The notes under the pieces are model-generated. The model worked only from the letters and a program-made list of their open reading frames with translations, made no database searches and was not told where the DNA came from. Shown here in pieces: positions 53,829 through 63,600 of a stretch of 64,000 bases of DNA. The position numbers and the translations under genes were made by a program. Source of the DNA: Ligilactobacillus sp. WC1T17 (GTDB lineage Bacteria; Bacillota; Bacilli; Lactobacillales; Lactobacillaceae); NCBI GenBank assembly GCA_900110005.1, contig FOCC01000005.1, positions 62,001 through 126,000 of the forward strand, in the 5' to 3' direction. Within the stretch, counting starts at the first letter, position 1. Each line of letters begins with the position of its first letter.

Positions 53829-55601
53829 TTATTTAGTCAAAGAAACATTTTCCCAAAGAGTGTAACCCTTAGATGTTTGCAAAGTGAAGCCCTTGACAGA
53901 GTTCTTAACTGGATAAGCATCATAGTAGTCTTGAATTGGCACTACATAAGCTTGATTGTTCATGTATGCTTGCCATTCTTTGAATTGCTTTACACGCCAC
54001 TTGTGGTTTGTAACAGCCTTTTGAGAGTCAATGTTCTTGAGATATTGGTTGTTCTTCTTGGAAACAAAACGAGTAAAGTTGTATGGAGCACCTTCACTGT
54101 AAAGATCTGCCGGAGATGGTTCAGATGAAAGTGACCATGCACCAAAGAAGACATCGATATCTTTCGTATCATTTTCAACTTTATCGTAGAAGTTGTTGAA
54201 GTCAAGCAAACGACCATTAGTCAATTGAGCCTTGATACCAATCTTCTTCCAGCATTGGATGTAGTTCTTCATGATAGCTTCTTGGTTAGCAGAACCTGAC
54301 ATAGCTGCTAAATGGACAACCAACTTCTTGCCGGATGGAGTCTTACGGTAACCGTCTTTACCCTTCTTGTAACCTGCCTTATCAAGTAAGGAGTTAGCCT
54401 TCTTGATATTTTGTGGGAAGCCTTTAAGAGCAGTATTCTTGTATTCTTTGAAGGCTGCAGGGATAAGGGAGGTTGCACGTGTCCGCAAGCCGTAGCCGAA
54501 CTTGTTGGAAACTTGTTCAACGTTCAAAGCATAAGCCATAGCTTGACGCAAGGACTTGTTGTTCATCTTAGCATTCTTATCTTCAACGTTCTTGCCGGTC
54601 TTAGAATCGTACTTACCAACTTTAAAGCCCATGTAACTGTAAGCAAGTTCGGCTTTACCAACCATCGTGTAGCCCTTTGGCTTCTTGTTTTGACCATAAA
54701 CAGATGCTGGTTCATCAAGCATGATGTCATACTTCTTGGACTTCAAAGCAGCCCCAGCGGTTGAAGTTGAGACCGTTTCAATCGTAATCTTAGATAAGGA
54801 TGGCTTCTTGCCCCAGTAGTATGTGTTAGGAACAAATTCAGCTGATTCACCTTGAACCAGTTTAGAGAATTTATATGGACCATAAGTTACAGGATTCTTA
54901 CGAACTTTGTCGCTTGATTGCAGCTTAGAGAATGGAACATCTTTCAAATATTCATATGGTTCAGCATTTTCCCAAATATAACCTGAACCTGATGTTTGCA
55001 TACCAGGTGTCATTTGCTTAAAGTGAAGCACAACTGTATACTTGTCCGGCATAGTGATACCTGAGATCGTATCAGACTTGCCTGCATGATATTCTTCCAT
55101 ACCCTTGATGTTCTTCAAAGAATCGGTGTAACGGTTACTCTTTGAAGCAGGGTTGGCAATGATTTCGTAAGCATATTCAACGTCTTTGGCAGTAAGTGGC
55201 AACCCATTTGACCACTTAACCTTCTTGTTGATCTTAATAGTAGCTGTCTTAGCGCTATCATCAAAGGAGATGTCAGCAGCGCCGCCTTTAACAAATTTAT
55301 AGTTGTCATCATATTTGAACAAGGATTGTTGTGCAAATTGACCAACTTCAGAATCAATGGCATCATCAGAAAGTTCAGAGGCAAAGATACCTTTGAAAGC
55401 TGAATCACTAACAACCCCAACTTTAAGGGTGCCGCCTTTTTTAGCGGTTGCGGTATTCTTGTAAGCAACTGGCAAAGTAGCCTTAGTTGTTTTTGACGAT
55501 GATGATGAACTGCTGCTCTTACTATTACTGCAGCCTGTAAGTGCAAGTGCTGATAAAGACAAAACAGCAACTGTACCTGCTAAAACCTTCTTTGTTTTCA
55601 T
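53829..55601 (-). CDS. oppA: Oligopeptide ABC transporter substrate-binding lipoprotein
   Basis: The 590-residue SBP_bac_5 protein has a true lipobox, LALTGCSNSK, followed by a Ser-rich linker, and family features such as KVKWSNGLPLTAKDVEYAYE and FQQ-free core segments (AMAYALNVEQVSNKFGYG). It captures peptides at the surface for OppBCDF. It is last in oppDFBCA after a 65-base gap, an arrangement that lets it be expressed at a different level. Confidence 0.94.
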   Translation of the reverse strand: MKTKKVLAGTVAVLSLSALALTGCSNSKSSSSSSSSKTTKATLPVAYKNTATAKKGGTLKVGVVSDSAFKGIFASELSDDAIDSEVGQFAQQSLFKYDDNYKFVKGGAADISFDDSAKTATIKINKKVKWSNGLPLTAKDVEYAYEIIANPASKSNRYTDSLKNIKGMEEYHAGKSDTISGITMPDKYTVVLHFKQMTPGMQTSGSGYIWENAEPYEYLKDVPFSKLQSSDKVRKNPVTYGPYKFSKLVQGESAEFVPNTYYWGKKPSLSKITIETVSTSTAGAALKSKKYDIMLDEPASVYGQNKKPKGYTMVGKAELAYSYMGFKVGKYDSKTGKNVEDKNAKMNNKSLRQAMAYALNVEQVSNKFGYGLRTRATSLIPAAFKEYKNTALKGFPQNIKKANSLLDKAGYKKGKDGYRKTPSGKKLVVHLAAMSGSANQEAIMKNYIQCWKKIGIKAQLTNGRLLDFNNFYDKVENDTKDIDVFFGAWSLSSEPSPADLYSEGAPYNFTRFVSKKNNQYLKNIDSQKAVTNHKWRVKQFKEWQAYMNNQAYVVPIQDYYDAYPVKNSVKGFTLQTSKGYTLWENVSLTK

Positions 55602-55666
55602 AATAGAACCCCCTAGAGTTTAAAAATTGGTATTATTGATATTACCCAAAAGTTATAGAACAAAAA

Positions 55667-56599
55667 TTAACCTAAACGCTGGCGCGCATCGGCCGCCCGG
55701 CGCAAAACATTACCGACATAACTGATACCAACACAAATTACTAAAATAAGTAACGCAGCCGGCAGCCAAACCCAAGGCTTTTCAGTTAAAACGGATGGAT
55801 CATTGGCATAACCAACGAGTGTCCCCAAACTTGGCACATCGTTTGGTAAACCAAAACCTAAGAAAGTAAGTGAAACTTCAATCCCAATGTTGCTTGCTAA
55901 ACTTAAAGTAGCATCAACAATGATAATTGAACTGAGGTTAGGCAAAAGTTCACGTACCATAATCATAAAATCACTGGTACCTGATGTTTTCGAAGCGCTG
56001 ATGTAATCTTTTTTGGCTTCTGACAAGGCTTTGGACCGAATCAAACGGGCGGTCCCAACCCAATAGAAGGCAGCCATAATCAAGATAAAAGTCCACATAT
56101 TGTAGTGTGGAATCACTGTTACCAAAACAATGATAATCATCAAGGTTGGAATAACTAACATAAAGTCCAAAAAGCGCATCATGACGTTATCAACACGGCC
56201 ACCGTAATACCCGGCAACCAGGCCAAAAACAATTCCCAGCACTTCCATCAAAATAGTAACTGAAATACCGATGATTAATGAATTTCTAGCACCCAAAATG
56301 AGCATTTGGAAAACATCGCGTCCACCTTCATCAGCACCAAGCCACATGCCATCAACACCTGGGCGATTATACTGTTTAAAGATATCAACGGTCATTACTT
56401 TGTCGGTATTTAGGAATAACGAGCCAATGAAAATACCTAAAATCAAAACAACTAAGATAATCAAGGCCCCTAAAGCGCCTTTGTCCATCGCAAATTCACG
56501 CGCTAAAACTCTCAAACCTGAAGGAGCTTCATTTTTCGCCTGCATATTAGCCACTGCTTCTTGGCCGCTATAAGCTTTTTCTTGCTTTTTCTTACCCAA
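55667..56599 (-). CDS. oppC: Oligopeptide ABC transporter permease OppC
   Basis: The 310-residue permease has a long cytoplasmic N-terminus, about six membrane helices and the coupling motif SKALSEAKKDYISASKTSG. Starts 14 bases after oppB. Confidence 0.94.
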   Translation of the reverse strand: MGKKKQEKAYSGQEAVANMQAKNEAPSGLRVLAREFAMDKGALGALIILVVLILGIFIGSLFLNTDKVMTVDIFKQYNRPGVDGMWLGADEGGRDVFQMLILGARNSLIIGISVTILMEVLGIVFGLVAGYYGGRVDNVMMRFLDFMLVIPTLMIIIVLVTVIPHYNMWTFILIMAAFYWVGTARLIRSKALSEAKKDYISASKTSGTSDFMIMVRELLPNLSSIIIVDATLSLASNIGIEVSLTFLGFGLPNDVPSLGTLVGYANDPSVLTEKPWVWLPAALLILVICVGISYVGNVLRRAADARQRLG

Positions 56600-56613
56600 T
56601 ATAAGCTCCTCCT

Positions 56614-57573
56614 TTACTCAATTCTGACACGTGGGTCAACGATACTTAAAATAATGTCTGACAGCAAAGTCCCGATCAAGTTCAACAAACCAAAGAGTAA
56701 AACTAAAACAGTGATGACTGAATAGTCACGGTTGGTAATTGAATTGATAAACAATTGGCCCATCCCCGGATAAGAGAAGACCGTTTCAACGAAAACTGAT
56801 CCACCCAAAAGACCGGTAATCGAATAACCAGCAAAAGCAGCAATCGGCAAAAGCGAATTGCGCAAGATATGGCGGTTAAAGACTGTCTTTTCAGGAACAC
56901 CTTTGGCCCTTGCAGTCTTAACGTAATCTTGGGTCTTGGAATCGATAATTTCACTTCGCAGATATTGCACGGTACTGGTTGTCGACAATAAAGCCATCAA
57001 AACGGCCGGCAAAATCATGTGATGAATTCGGCTTAAAATAAATGCACCTGTCCCAGAAACACCAACGGAAACAGAACCGGAAGTCGGTACCCAACCCAAG
57101 GTGTAGCCAAACAACCAAACGCCTAACAAGTAGAAGACAAATGGCGGAATAGCATAAGAGATGTAGTTGTACAACTGAATACCACGATCAGCCCGACTAT
57201 TTTCAAAACGACCGGCAATAATTCCCAAAGGAATGGCAATCACATAGCTAAGTACCACCGTAATCAATGACAGCCACAAAGTATTAGCAGCCCGTGAGGC
57301 AATTAAGCCCGCCACTGATGTTTTGTATTGGTAAGAAATCCCCAAATCACCATGGAAAATATTTTTTACCCAACGAACATATTGTTCAGGCCAAGGATCA
57401 TACAAACCAGCTTCAACTTTTAATTGGTGAATCTGTGAAGCTGAGGTTTGCGGTGTAATTGATCCGGTAAAAGGATCCCCTGGCATCAACTTAGCCATGA
57501 TGAAAATCAAAATGCTTAAGATGATAATTTCAGGAATCATAATTAAAACACGTCTTAAAATGGTTTTCCACAT
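56614..57573 (-). CDS. oppB: Oligopeptide ABC transporter permease OppB
   Basis: The 319-residue permease has an N-terminal helix, DPWPEQYVRWVKNIFHGDLG and the coupling motif TQDYVKTARAKGVPEKTV, both typical of DppB/OppB. Two bases separate it from oppF. Confidence 0.95.
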   Translation of the reverse strand: MWKTILRRVLIMIPEIIILSILIFIMAKLMPGDPFTGSITPQTSASQIHQLKVEAGLYDPWPEQYVRWVKNIFHGDLGISYQYKTSVAGLIASRAANTLWLSLITVVLSYVIAIPLGIIAGRFENSRADRGIQLYNYISYAIPPFVFYLLGVWLFGYTLGWVPTSGSVSVGVSGTGAFILSRIHHMILPAVLMALLSTTSTVQYLRSEIIDSKTQDYVKTARAKGVPEKTVFNRHILRNSLLPIAAFAGYSITGLLGGSVFVETVFSYPGMGQLFINSITNRDYSVITVLVLLFGLLNLIGTLLSDIILSIVDPRVRIE

Positions 57574-57575
57574 AA

Positions 57576-58532
57576 CTAATCTTGGCCCCCTTCATCTGGA
57601 AGTGCTACCCAGTGTGTTTCAGAAATTTGGCGCAAGTCATATACTTTACCATCTTTTTGATACCATTTATCCTGGTTTTCAGTAAATTCTTCTTCAACTT
57701 GCTTCCGGTAAGCTGTATGTTCAGCCCTTTTAGTCACATCCACTCGCGGAATTGCTGCCAACAAACGCTTGGTGTAAATATGTTGCGGATGGTTATAAAT
57801 ATCATCACGCGAACCAATTTCAACAAAACGTCCGCGGTGCATAATCGCCAAGTTATCGCACATGTGGTAAACAACCCCTAAATCGTGCGAAATGAACATG
57901 TAGCTGATACCCATTTCTTTTTGAATCTTCTTCATATAATTCAACACTTGGGCCTGCACTGACAAATCCAAAGCTGAAACAGGTTCATCGGCAATAATTA
58001 ACTTAGGATGGGAAGCCACCGCTCTGGCAACCCCGATTCTTTGTCTTTGACCACCGGAAAATTGGTGTGGAAATTTATACATTGCATCTTCTTCCAAACC
58101 AACAATCGCCAACAGTTCTTTGACCTTATCTTTAACTTGCTCTTCAGACAAGTCTTCAAAGTTGCGGATTGGTTCAGCAATGATATCTAAGATTTTCTTT
58201 CGAGGATTAAGACTGGAAAGCGAATCTTGAAAAATCATTTGGACATCCTTGTTATAATGGTGCTTTTTACGGTTGCTCTTTTTGGTTACATCATAGCCTT
58301 GATAGATAATTTGACCCTTGGTGGCTTTTTCCAAACCCACAATGGTCTTGCCAATCGTTGACTTACCTGACCCGGATTCACCAATAACACCGTAACTTTG
58401 ACCTTCTTTAATCGCAAAATTAACACCATCAACTGCATAAACATAATCAGTAATCCGATTGAAAAAGCCTGAGCGGATTGGATAATGAACGCAGAGATCT
58501 TTAATTGTAATTAAATCCTTTCCTTCACTCAT
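57576..58532 (-). CDS. oppF: Oligopeptide ABC transporter ATPase OppF
   Basis: The 318-residue ATPase has Walker A GESGSGKST, signature FSGGQRQRIGVARA and Walker B LIIADEPVSALD, with the C-terminal oligopeptide-HP region. It starts nine bases after oppD. Confidence 0.95.
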   Translation of the reverse strand: MSEGKDLITIKDLCVHYPIRSGFFNRITDYVYAVDGVNFAIKEGQSYGVIGESGSGKSTIGKTIVGLEKATKGQIIYQGYDVTKKSNRKKHHYNKDVQMIFQDSLSSLNPRKKILDIIAEPIRNFEDLSEEQVKDKVKELLAIVGLEEDAMYKFPHQFSGGQRQRIGVARAVASHPKLIIADEPVSALDLSVQAQVLNYMKKIQKEMGISYMFISHDLGVVYHMCDNLAIMHRGRFVEIGSRDDIYNHPQHIYTKRLLAAIPRVDVTKRAEHTAYRKQVEEEFTENQDKWYQKDGKVYDLRQISETHWVALPDEGGQD

Positions 58533-58541
58533 AAAATCCGC

Positions 58542-59576
58542 CTACCCTTCATCTGGAAATTCAAAGTTTTGATAGCAAGTGCATCGAACAAGATGTCCTG
58601 CTTCAACTTCATGCATCTTCGGATCTTCTTCATGTTCACTGGCATCTACCCATGGAACCCGTGGTGCAAACCGACAACCCTTTTGCGGCATCTTCTTCAA
58701 TGAAGGAACCATTCCTTCAATGACATAAAGTTCATCATCTTCACTGTCAGCTTGTGGCATTGACCGCAACAATGAACGGGTATAAGGATGCTTTGGATTG
58801 GTGAAGATTTGGAGCGCTGTGCCGACTTCAACAATTTGTCCAGCGTACATAACTGCTACCCGGTCGGCCGTTTCAGCTACAACTCCCAAGTCATGCGTAA
58901 TCAAAATAACGCCAGCATGTTTTTCTTTTTGAATATCCTTCAAAAGATCCAAAATCTGAGCTTGAATCGTTACATCAAGCGCGGTTGTAGGTTCATCAGC
59001 GATAATCAAATCCGGTTTGCAGGCCACCGCAATCGCGATAATAATTCTTTGACGCATCCCGCCGGATAATTCATGTGGATATTGGCGAGCCACCCGCGGC
59101 GGGTTGGGAATTCCGACTTGGTCTAACAGCTCTAGTACCCGGGCCTGCTTTTCTTCATCACTCATATTAGTATGGAAATCAAGATTTTCCTTGATTTGAT
59201 CTCCTACCCGCATCAAAGGATTCAAGGCAGCCAAAGGATCTTGAAAAATCATCCCCATGTCATTTCCTCTAAGTTTATCCATATCATCAGCAGACATGCC
59301 GACCAGCTCACGATCAACGATTTTCTCTGTGCCGTCAGCCTGTTTTTGACGCTGATGATAAACGATGCTGCCACTAACTTTGGTAGCATTCGGGTTGTGC
59401 AAACCAATAACGCTAGTAGCCAAGGTACTCTTGCCACAGCCTGATTCGCCAACAATGGCTAAAATTTCGTCTGGATAGAGGTCCAAAGAAACATCTGTGA
59501 TTGCGTTGTAGTATGTGCCGTCAACTTTAAAAGCTGTATCGACATCTTTAATCGTTAACAATGGATCATTCTTCAA
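58542..59576 (-). CDS. oppD: Oligopeptide ABC transporter ATPase OppD
   Basis: The 344-residue ATPase has Walker A GESGCGKST, signature LSGGMRQRI, Walker B LIIADEPTTALD and the C-terminal Cys-bearing extension (GCRFAPRVPW ... HLVRCTCYQN) seen in OppD. The start is TTG 59576, eight bases after a GGGGG; no ATG is available. First gene of oppDFBCA. Confidence 0.94.
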   Translation of the reverse strand: MKNDPLLTIKDVDTAFKVDGTYYNAITDVSLDLYPDEILAIVGESGCGKSTLATSVIGLHNPNATKVSGSIVYHQRQKQADGTEKIVDRELVGMSADDMDKLRGNDMGMIFQDPLAALNPLMRVGDQIKENLDFHTNMSDEEKQARVLELLDQVGIPNPPRVARQYPHELSGGMRQRIIIAIAVACKPDLIIADEPTTALDVTIQAQILDLLKDIQKEKHAGVILITHDLGVVAETADRVAVMYAGQIVEVGTALQIFTNPKHPYTRSLLRSMPQADSEDDELYVIEGMVPSLKKMPQKGCRFAPRVPWVDASEHEEDPKMHEVEAGHLVRCTCYQNFEFPDEG

Positions 59577-59620
59577 TACGCAGCCCCCTGTTTATTAGAT
59601 AATCATTAAAATACATTTTA

Positions 59621-59648
59621 ATTATAGCCGTCTTTTTTAAAAAATCAA
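59621..59648 (-). promoter_or_regulatory. opp operon promoter
   Basis: TTGATT (59648-59643) and TATAAT (59626-59621) with a 16-base spacer, 45 bases upstream of oppD. Confidence 0.65.
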
Positions 59649-59757
59649 CTAATTTTTTATGTTTTTTATAAAAAATATTATCTTTAGGGCTCATTAAAAA
59701 GCTAAGTAAGCTGCAATAAAATTTTTATATTTCTTTTTTTAAATCCAATACAGATGC

Positions 59758-59838
59758 AAAAAAGCTTATTTAATCAAGTTTTCGCCTGGTCAAATCGACA
59801 TAAAAGGTTACATCACCTTGCTCAAATAAGCTTTTTTT
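59758..59838. terminator. Long-loop hairpin with A/T runs after the TetR gene
   Basis: AAAAAAGCTTATTT (from 59758) and AAATAAGCTTTTTT (to 59838) pair perfectly around a loop of about 50 bases. It can act as a terminator for the minus-strand TetR gene. A long loop is unusual for a simple terminator; a small inner stem AGGT/ACCT exists. The rest of 59650-59870 is AT-rich with no gene I would defend. Confidence 0.5.
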
Positions 59839-59869
59839 ATTTATTAATTTTTATATACTTTTTCTAATT

Positions 59870-60481
59870 TTATCTAACTTCAATATCGCAAACCTGCAAA
59901 CCAGCACTAGAAATAATTTTCATCAACAAACTAGCCATTTTTTCAGCCGAAAATTCACAATCATGGTCAAGCCACCAACGAACTGAACTCATAAAGGTTG
60001 TCACCAGGTATAAAACGATATAATCCATGGGAATATCATCTTGTCCATCTTTAACATGCATTTTATTAAAAACATCGGCAAAATGGTTGCTTAAAAATTG
60101 CCGCAAACTGTCGGCAATCTTAAAATTTCCCTGTCCTTCTAAAGCAACTGCATAAAAATTGCGTTTTTTTTGAATTTGCTTAAAGATTCTAGTTAACACT
60201 TTCACCACTTTTTTCTTGCGTAAAATCACCCCGTCTTCTAAAATATCGGAACTGATGCTTTCAAAAAGCGGTGTCAAAGCGTAGGAAAAAACCTGGTCTA
60301 AAACTGCCTGCTTATCTTGGAAATGGCTATAAAAAGTCGACCGGTTAATCATGGCACGGTCAGCAATATCTTGGACCGTCATCGCTGCAAAGCCTTTTTC
60401 TTGAATTAATTCAATAAAAGCTTCAAAAATTAACTTCTTAGTTCTAATGACCCTTAAATCTTCTTTTTTAAATTCTTTCAT
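59870..60481 (-). CDS. TetR-family transcriptional regulator
   Basis: The 203-residue regulator has an N-terminal helix-turn-helix (about residues 10-60; MTVQDIADRAMINRSTFYSH) and a C-terminal helical domain of the TetR_C_7/DhaS-like kind. It is divergent from the large activase-related gene at 60683, and the 200 bases between them carry palindromes, so it probably controls that gene and itself. Confidence 0.9.
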   Translation of the reverse strand: MKEFKKEDLRVIRTKKLIFEAFIELIQEKGFAAMTVQDIADRAMINRSTFYSHFQDKQAVLDQVFSYALTPLFESISSDILEDGVILRKKKVVKVLTRIFKQIQKKRNFYAVALEGQGNFKIADSLRQFLSNHFADVFNKMHVKDGQDDIPMDYIVLYLVTTFMSSVRWWLDHDCEFSAEKMASLLMKIISSAGLQVCDIEVR

Positions 60482-60538
60482 AGTTCGCTACCTAATTTCA
60501 TAAAAAATTCTTTCCTATTTGTCAACAATTATACAACA

Positions 60539-60554
60539 TTTGTTGTTTAACAAA
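60539..60554. promoter_or_regulatory. Inverted repeat, candidate TetR operator 1
   Basis: TTTGTT-GTTT-AACAAA lies in the divergent intergenic region, near the TetR gene. Confidence 0.5.
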
Positions 60555-60624
60555 CAGTATTAAACTTTTTACCCCTTGAATTGAATTAAAAACGTTATAA
60601 AATAGGTATAGTTACAATAATCAA

Positions 60625-60648
60625 CATTTGTTGGATAATCAACAAATG
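60625..60648. promoter_or_regulatory. Inverted repeat, candidate TetR operator 2
   Basis: CATTTGTTG and CAACAAATG, perfect nine-base arms separated by six bases, lie just before the RBS of the large gene. The half-site matches operator 1. Confidence 0.65.
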
Positions 60649-60682
60649 ACTTTTTCGGTATTTAAAGAAAAGGAGAATTATT

Positions 60683-63600
60683 ATGCAAACAAAACCTTTG
60701 CGCGGTGGGATTGACGTTGGTTCAACCACTGTTAAAGTTGTTATTATGGATGAAAACAATCATCCGCTTTATCAAACATATCAACGGCACTTTTCTGATG
60801 TAAAAAAAGCCAGCGGCAAAGTTTTACGCGAAGCAGCCGAAGCCGTCGGCAAAGATACACCAATTGCCTTTACCATCACTGGTTCTGGCGGTATGGGCTT
60901 AGCTGATATTTTACATTTGAAATTCATTCAAGAAGTTATTGCCTGCACTAAGACAGTTGAAATTATCTGTCCTCAAACCGATGTTGCCATCGAACTTGGG
61001 GGTGAAGATGCTAAGATTACATTCTTTGGCGCTTCTTTAGAACAAAAGATGAACGGCTCTTGTGCTGGGGGGACTGGGGCCTTCATCGACCAAATGGCCA
61101 GCCTGCTTAAAACAGACGCCAATGGCTTAAATGAACTGGCTAAAGGCTACACCCACATCTATCCAATTGCTTCACGTTGTGGGGTGTTTGCTAAAACAGA
61201 CGTCCAGCCTTTAATTAATGATGGTGCCCGTCAAGAAGACTTGGCAGCTTCCATCTTCCAGGCGGTTGTTAACCAAACCATTGCCGGACTTGCTTCCGGC
61301 CATAAAATCAAGGGCAACGTGGCCTTTTTAGGCGGTCCGCTTTACTTCATGAGCGAATTGCGGCAACGTTTCATTGAAACTTTAAACCTCAAGCCTGAAA
61401 ATATCATCTTCCCGCAAGATCCACAATTATTCGTGGCTAAAGGAGCTGCCTTCTACGCTGAGGAAGAAGAACCAACTACTATTGAAAACCTGCTGGACCT
61501 CATAGAACACGGCCAATCCTTGAAACCAACCCGTTCTTTGCCGCCACTGTTCAATAATGAAGCTGAATTAAAAGAATTCCGCGACCGCCACGCCAAAGCT
61601 AAGGTTGATTTCAGACCACTTGAAACCTACCGTGGCCAAGCTTACTTGGGGATTGATGCCGGTTCAACTACTACCAAAATTGTCTTAATGAGTGAAGACA
61701 AAAAAATCTTATACACTTGGTACGGCAACAACGATGGTGATCCTTTACAAAAGACCATCGACATCTTGACTGAAATGTACCAACACATCCCTGAAAATGT
61801 TACGATTGCCAAAGCCTGCACCACTGGTTACGGTGAACATTTAATCAAATCAGCCTTAAAAGCTGACCTGGGTGAAGTTGAAACTGTGGCCCACTACAAA
61901 GCAGCCCACTACTTCCAACCAGATGTCGACTTTATCTTAGATATTGGTGGCCAGGATATGAAAGCTATGCACGTTAAAAAAGGCGCTTTGTCCACCATCC
62001 AGTTAAATGAAGCTTGTTCTTCCGGCTGTGGTTCCTTCATTGAAACTTTTGCCCAATCTTTGCAATATAACGTTAAAGATTTCGCCAAAGCTGCCCTGTT
62101 GACCCAGCATCCTGCTGATCTGGGTTCAAGATGTACCGTCTTTATGCAATCACGTGTTAAGCAAGCACAAAAAGAAGGCGCTTCGGTAGGCGACATTTCC
62201 GCCGGACTGTCCATGTCTGTCATTAAAAATGCCCTTTTTAAAGTTATCAAAGCTCACTCCGCTGAAGATTTAGGCAAGCATATCGTGTGCCAAGGCGGGA
62301 CTTTCTATAACGAAGCCGTCTTAAGAGCCTTCGAACAACTTAGCGGTCAAGAAGTCATCCGGCCTAATATTGCTGGTTTGATGGGGGCTTACGGGGCTGC
62401 CTTGATTGCCCAAGAACATGCCAAAGCCGGCGACAAGTCCACCTTGATGACTACCGCTGAAATGCAGGGCTTAACCTGTGAAAAGACTTTTGAACACTGT
62501 GGACGCTGCGAAAACAACTGTTTATTGACTATCACCCACTTTAACGATGGCCGGACTTTCATTACCGGCAACCGGTGTGAAAAAGGTCTGCGGATTAAAT
62601 TAGCTCCTAAAGACCAACGGGTTAACCTGGTTAAAGAAAAGTACCACAAGCTCTTCTCATACCGTCCTTTGCGTAAAAAGCTCGCTGAAAGAGGGACTAT
62701 CGGTATTCCGCGTGTCCTTAATATGTATGAAAACTACCCGTTGTGGGCTACTTTCTTTAAAGAATTAAAGATTAGGGCCGAAATTTCGACACGTTCCGAT
62801 GAAGAAATGTTCAAGTCCGGGATTGAAACAATCCCGTCTGATACCGTCTGCTACCCGGCTAAGATGGTGCACGGTCATATCCAATGGCTGATTAACAAAG
62901 GATTTAAGACTATCTTCTATCCATGCGTGGTCTTCGAACGGCAAGAAGCTAAGGCTGCCAATAACCACTTTAACTGCCCAATCGTTCAATCCTACCCTGA
63001 TGTCATTCGGATGAACGTCGATGAAATTCGTGAAGGCAAAGTCGATTACCGCAACCCTTACCTCAATTTGGCCGACTTTGACTCTACCGCTGAAAACCTC
63101 TATCAAACCTTCAAAGATTTCGGTGTCAGCAAAAAAGAAGTCGAACAAGCTCTTCAAGCCGGTTTTAAAGAAATGGATAACTTCAAGCGCTGGATTCAAA
63201 ACCGCGGGGAAGATACTTTAATGATGATGCGTCAAACCGGTCAACACGGGGTCGTTTTAGCCGGTCGTCCTTACCACTTGGATCCACAAATCAACCGTGG
63301 TATCTCCCAAATCATCTGTGCCGAAGGTTTCAACGTCTTAACTGAAGACAGCATCTCGCACATGGGCAACGTCGAAGGCTTGCGCGTTGTTAACCAATGG
63401 ACTTACCACTCCCGTTTGTTTGCAGCTGCCAGAGTAGCGGCCAAAATTCCAGAATTGGAATTTGTCCAATTAAACTCATTTGGCTGTGGGATCGATGCCA
63501 TTACAACTGACCAAGTAGAAGAAATTTTGTCCCGCTTCAACCGTTTATATACAGTGCTTAAAATTGACGAAGGCACCAATATCGGGGCCATCCGCATCCG

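Noticed and set aside
55115-55570. 151-codon minus-strand ORF in another frame of oppA
   Set aside because: oppA has full-length family similarity; this is an out-of-frame shadow rich in Leu and Pro from low-complexity codons.
59754-59867. 37-codon plus-strand ORF (MQKSLFNQVFAWSNRHKRLH...) over the hairpin downstream of the TetR gene
   Set aside because: There is no RBS, the ORF is built on the hairpin arms and an AT-rich tail; possibly a remnant but not supportable.
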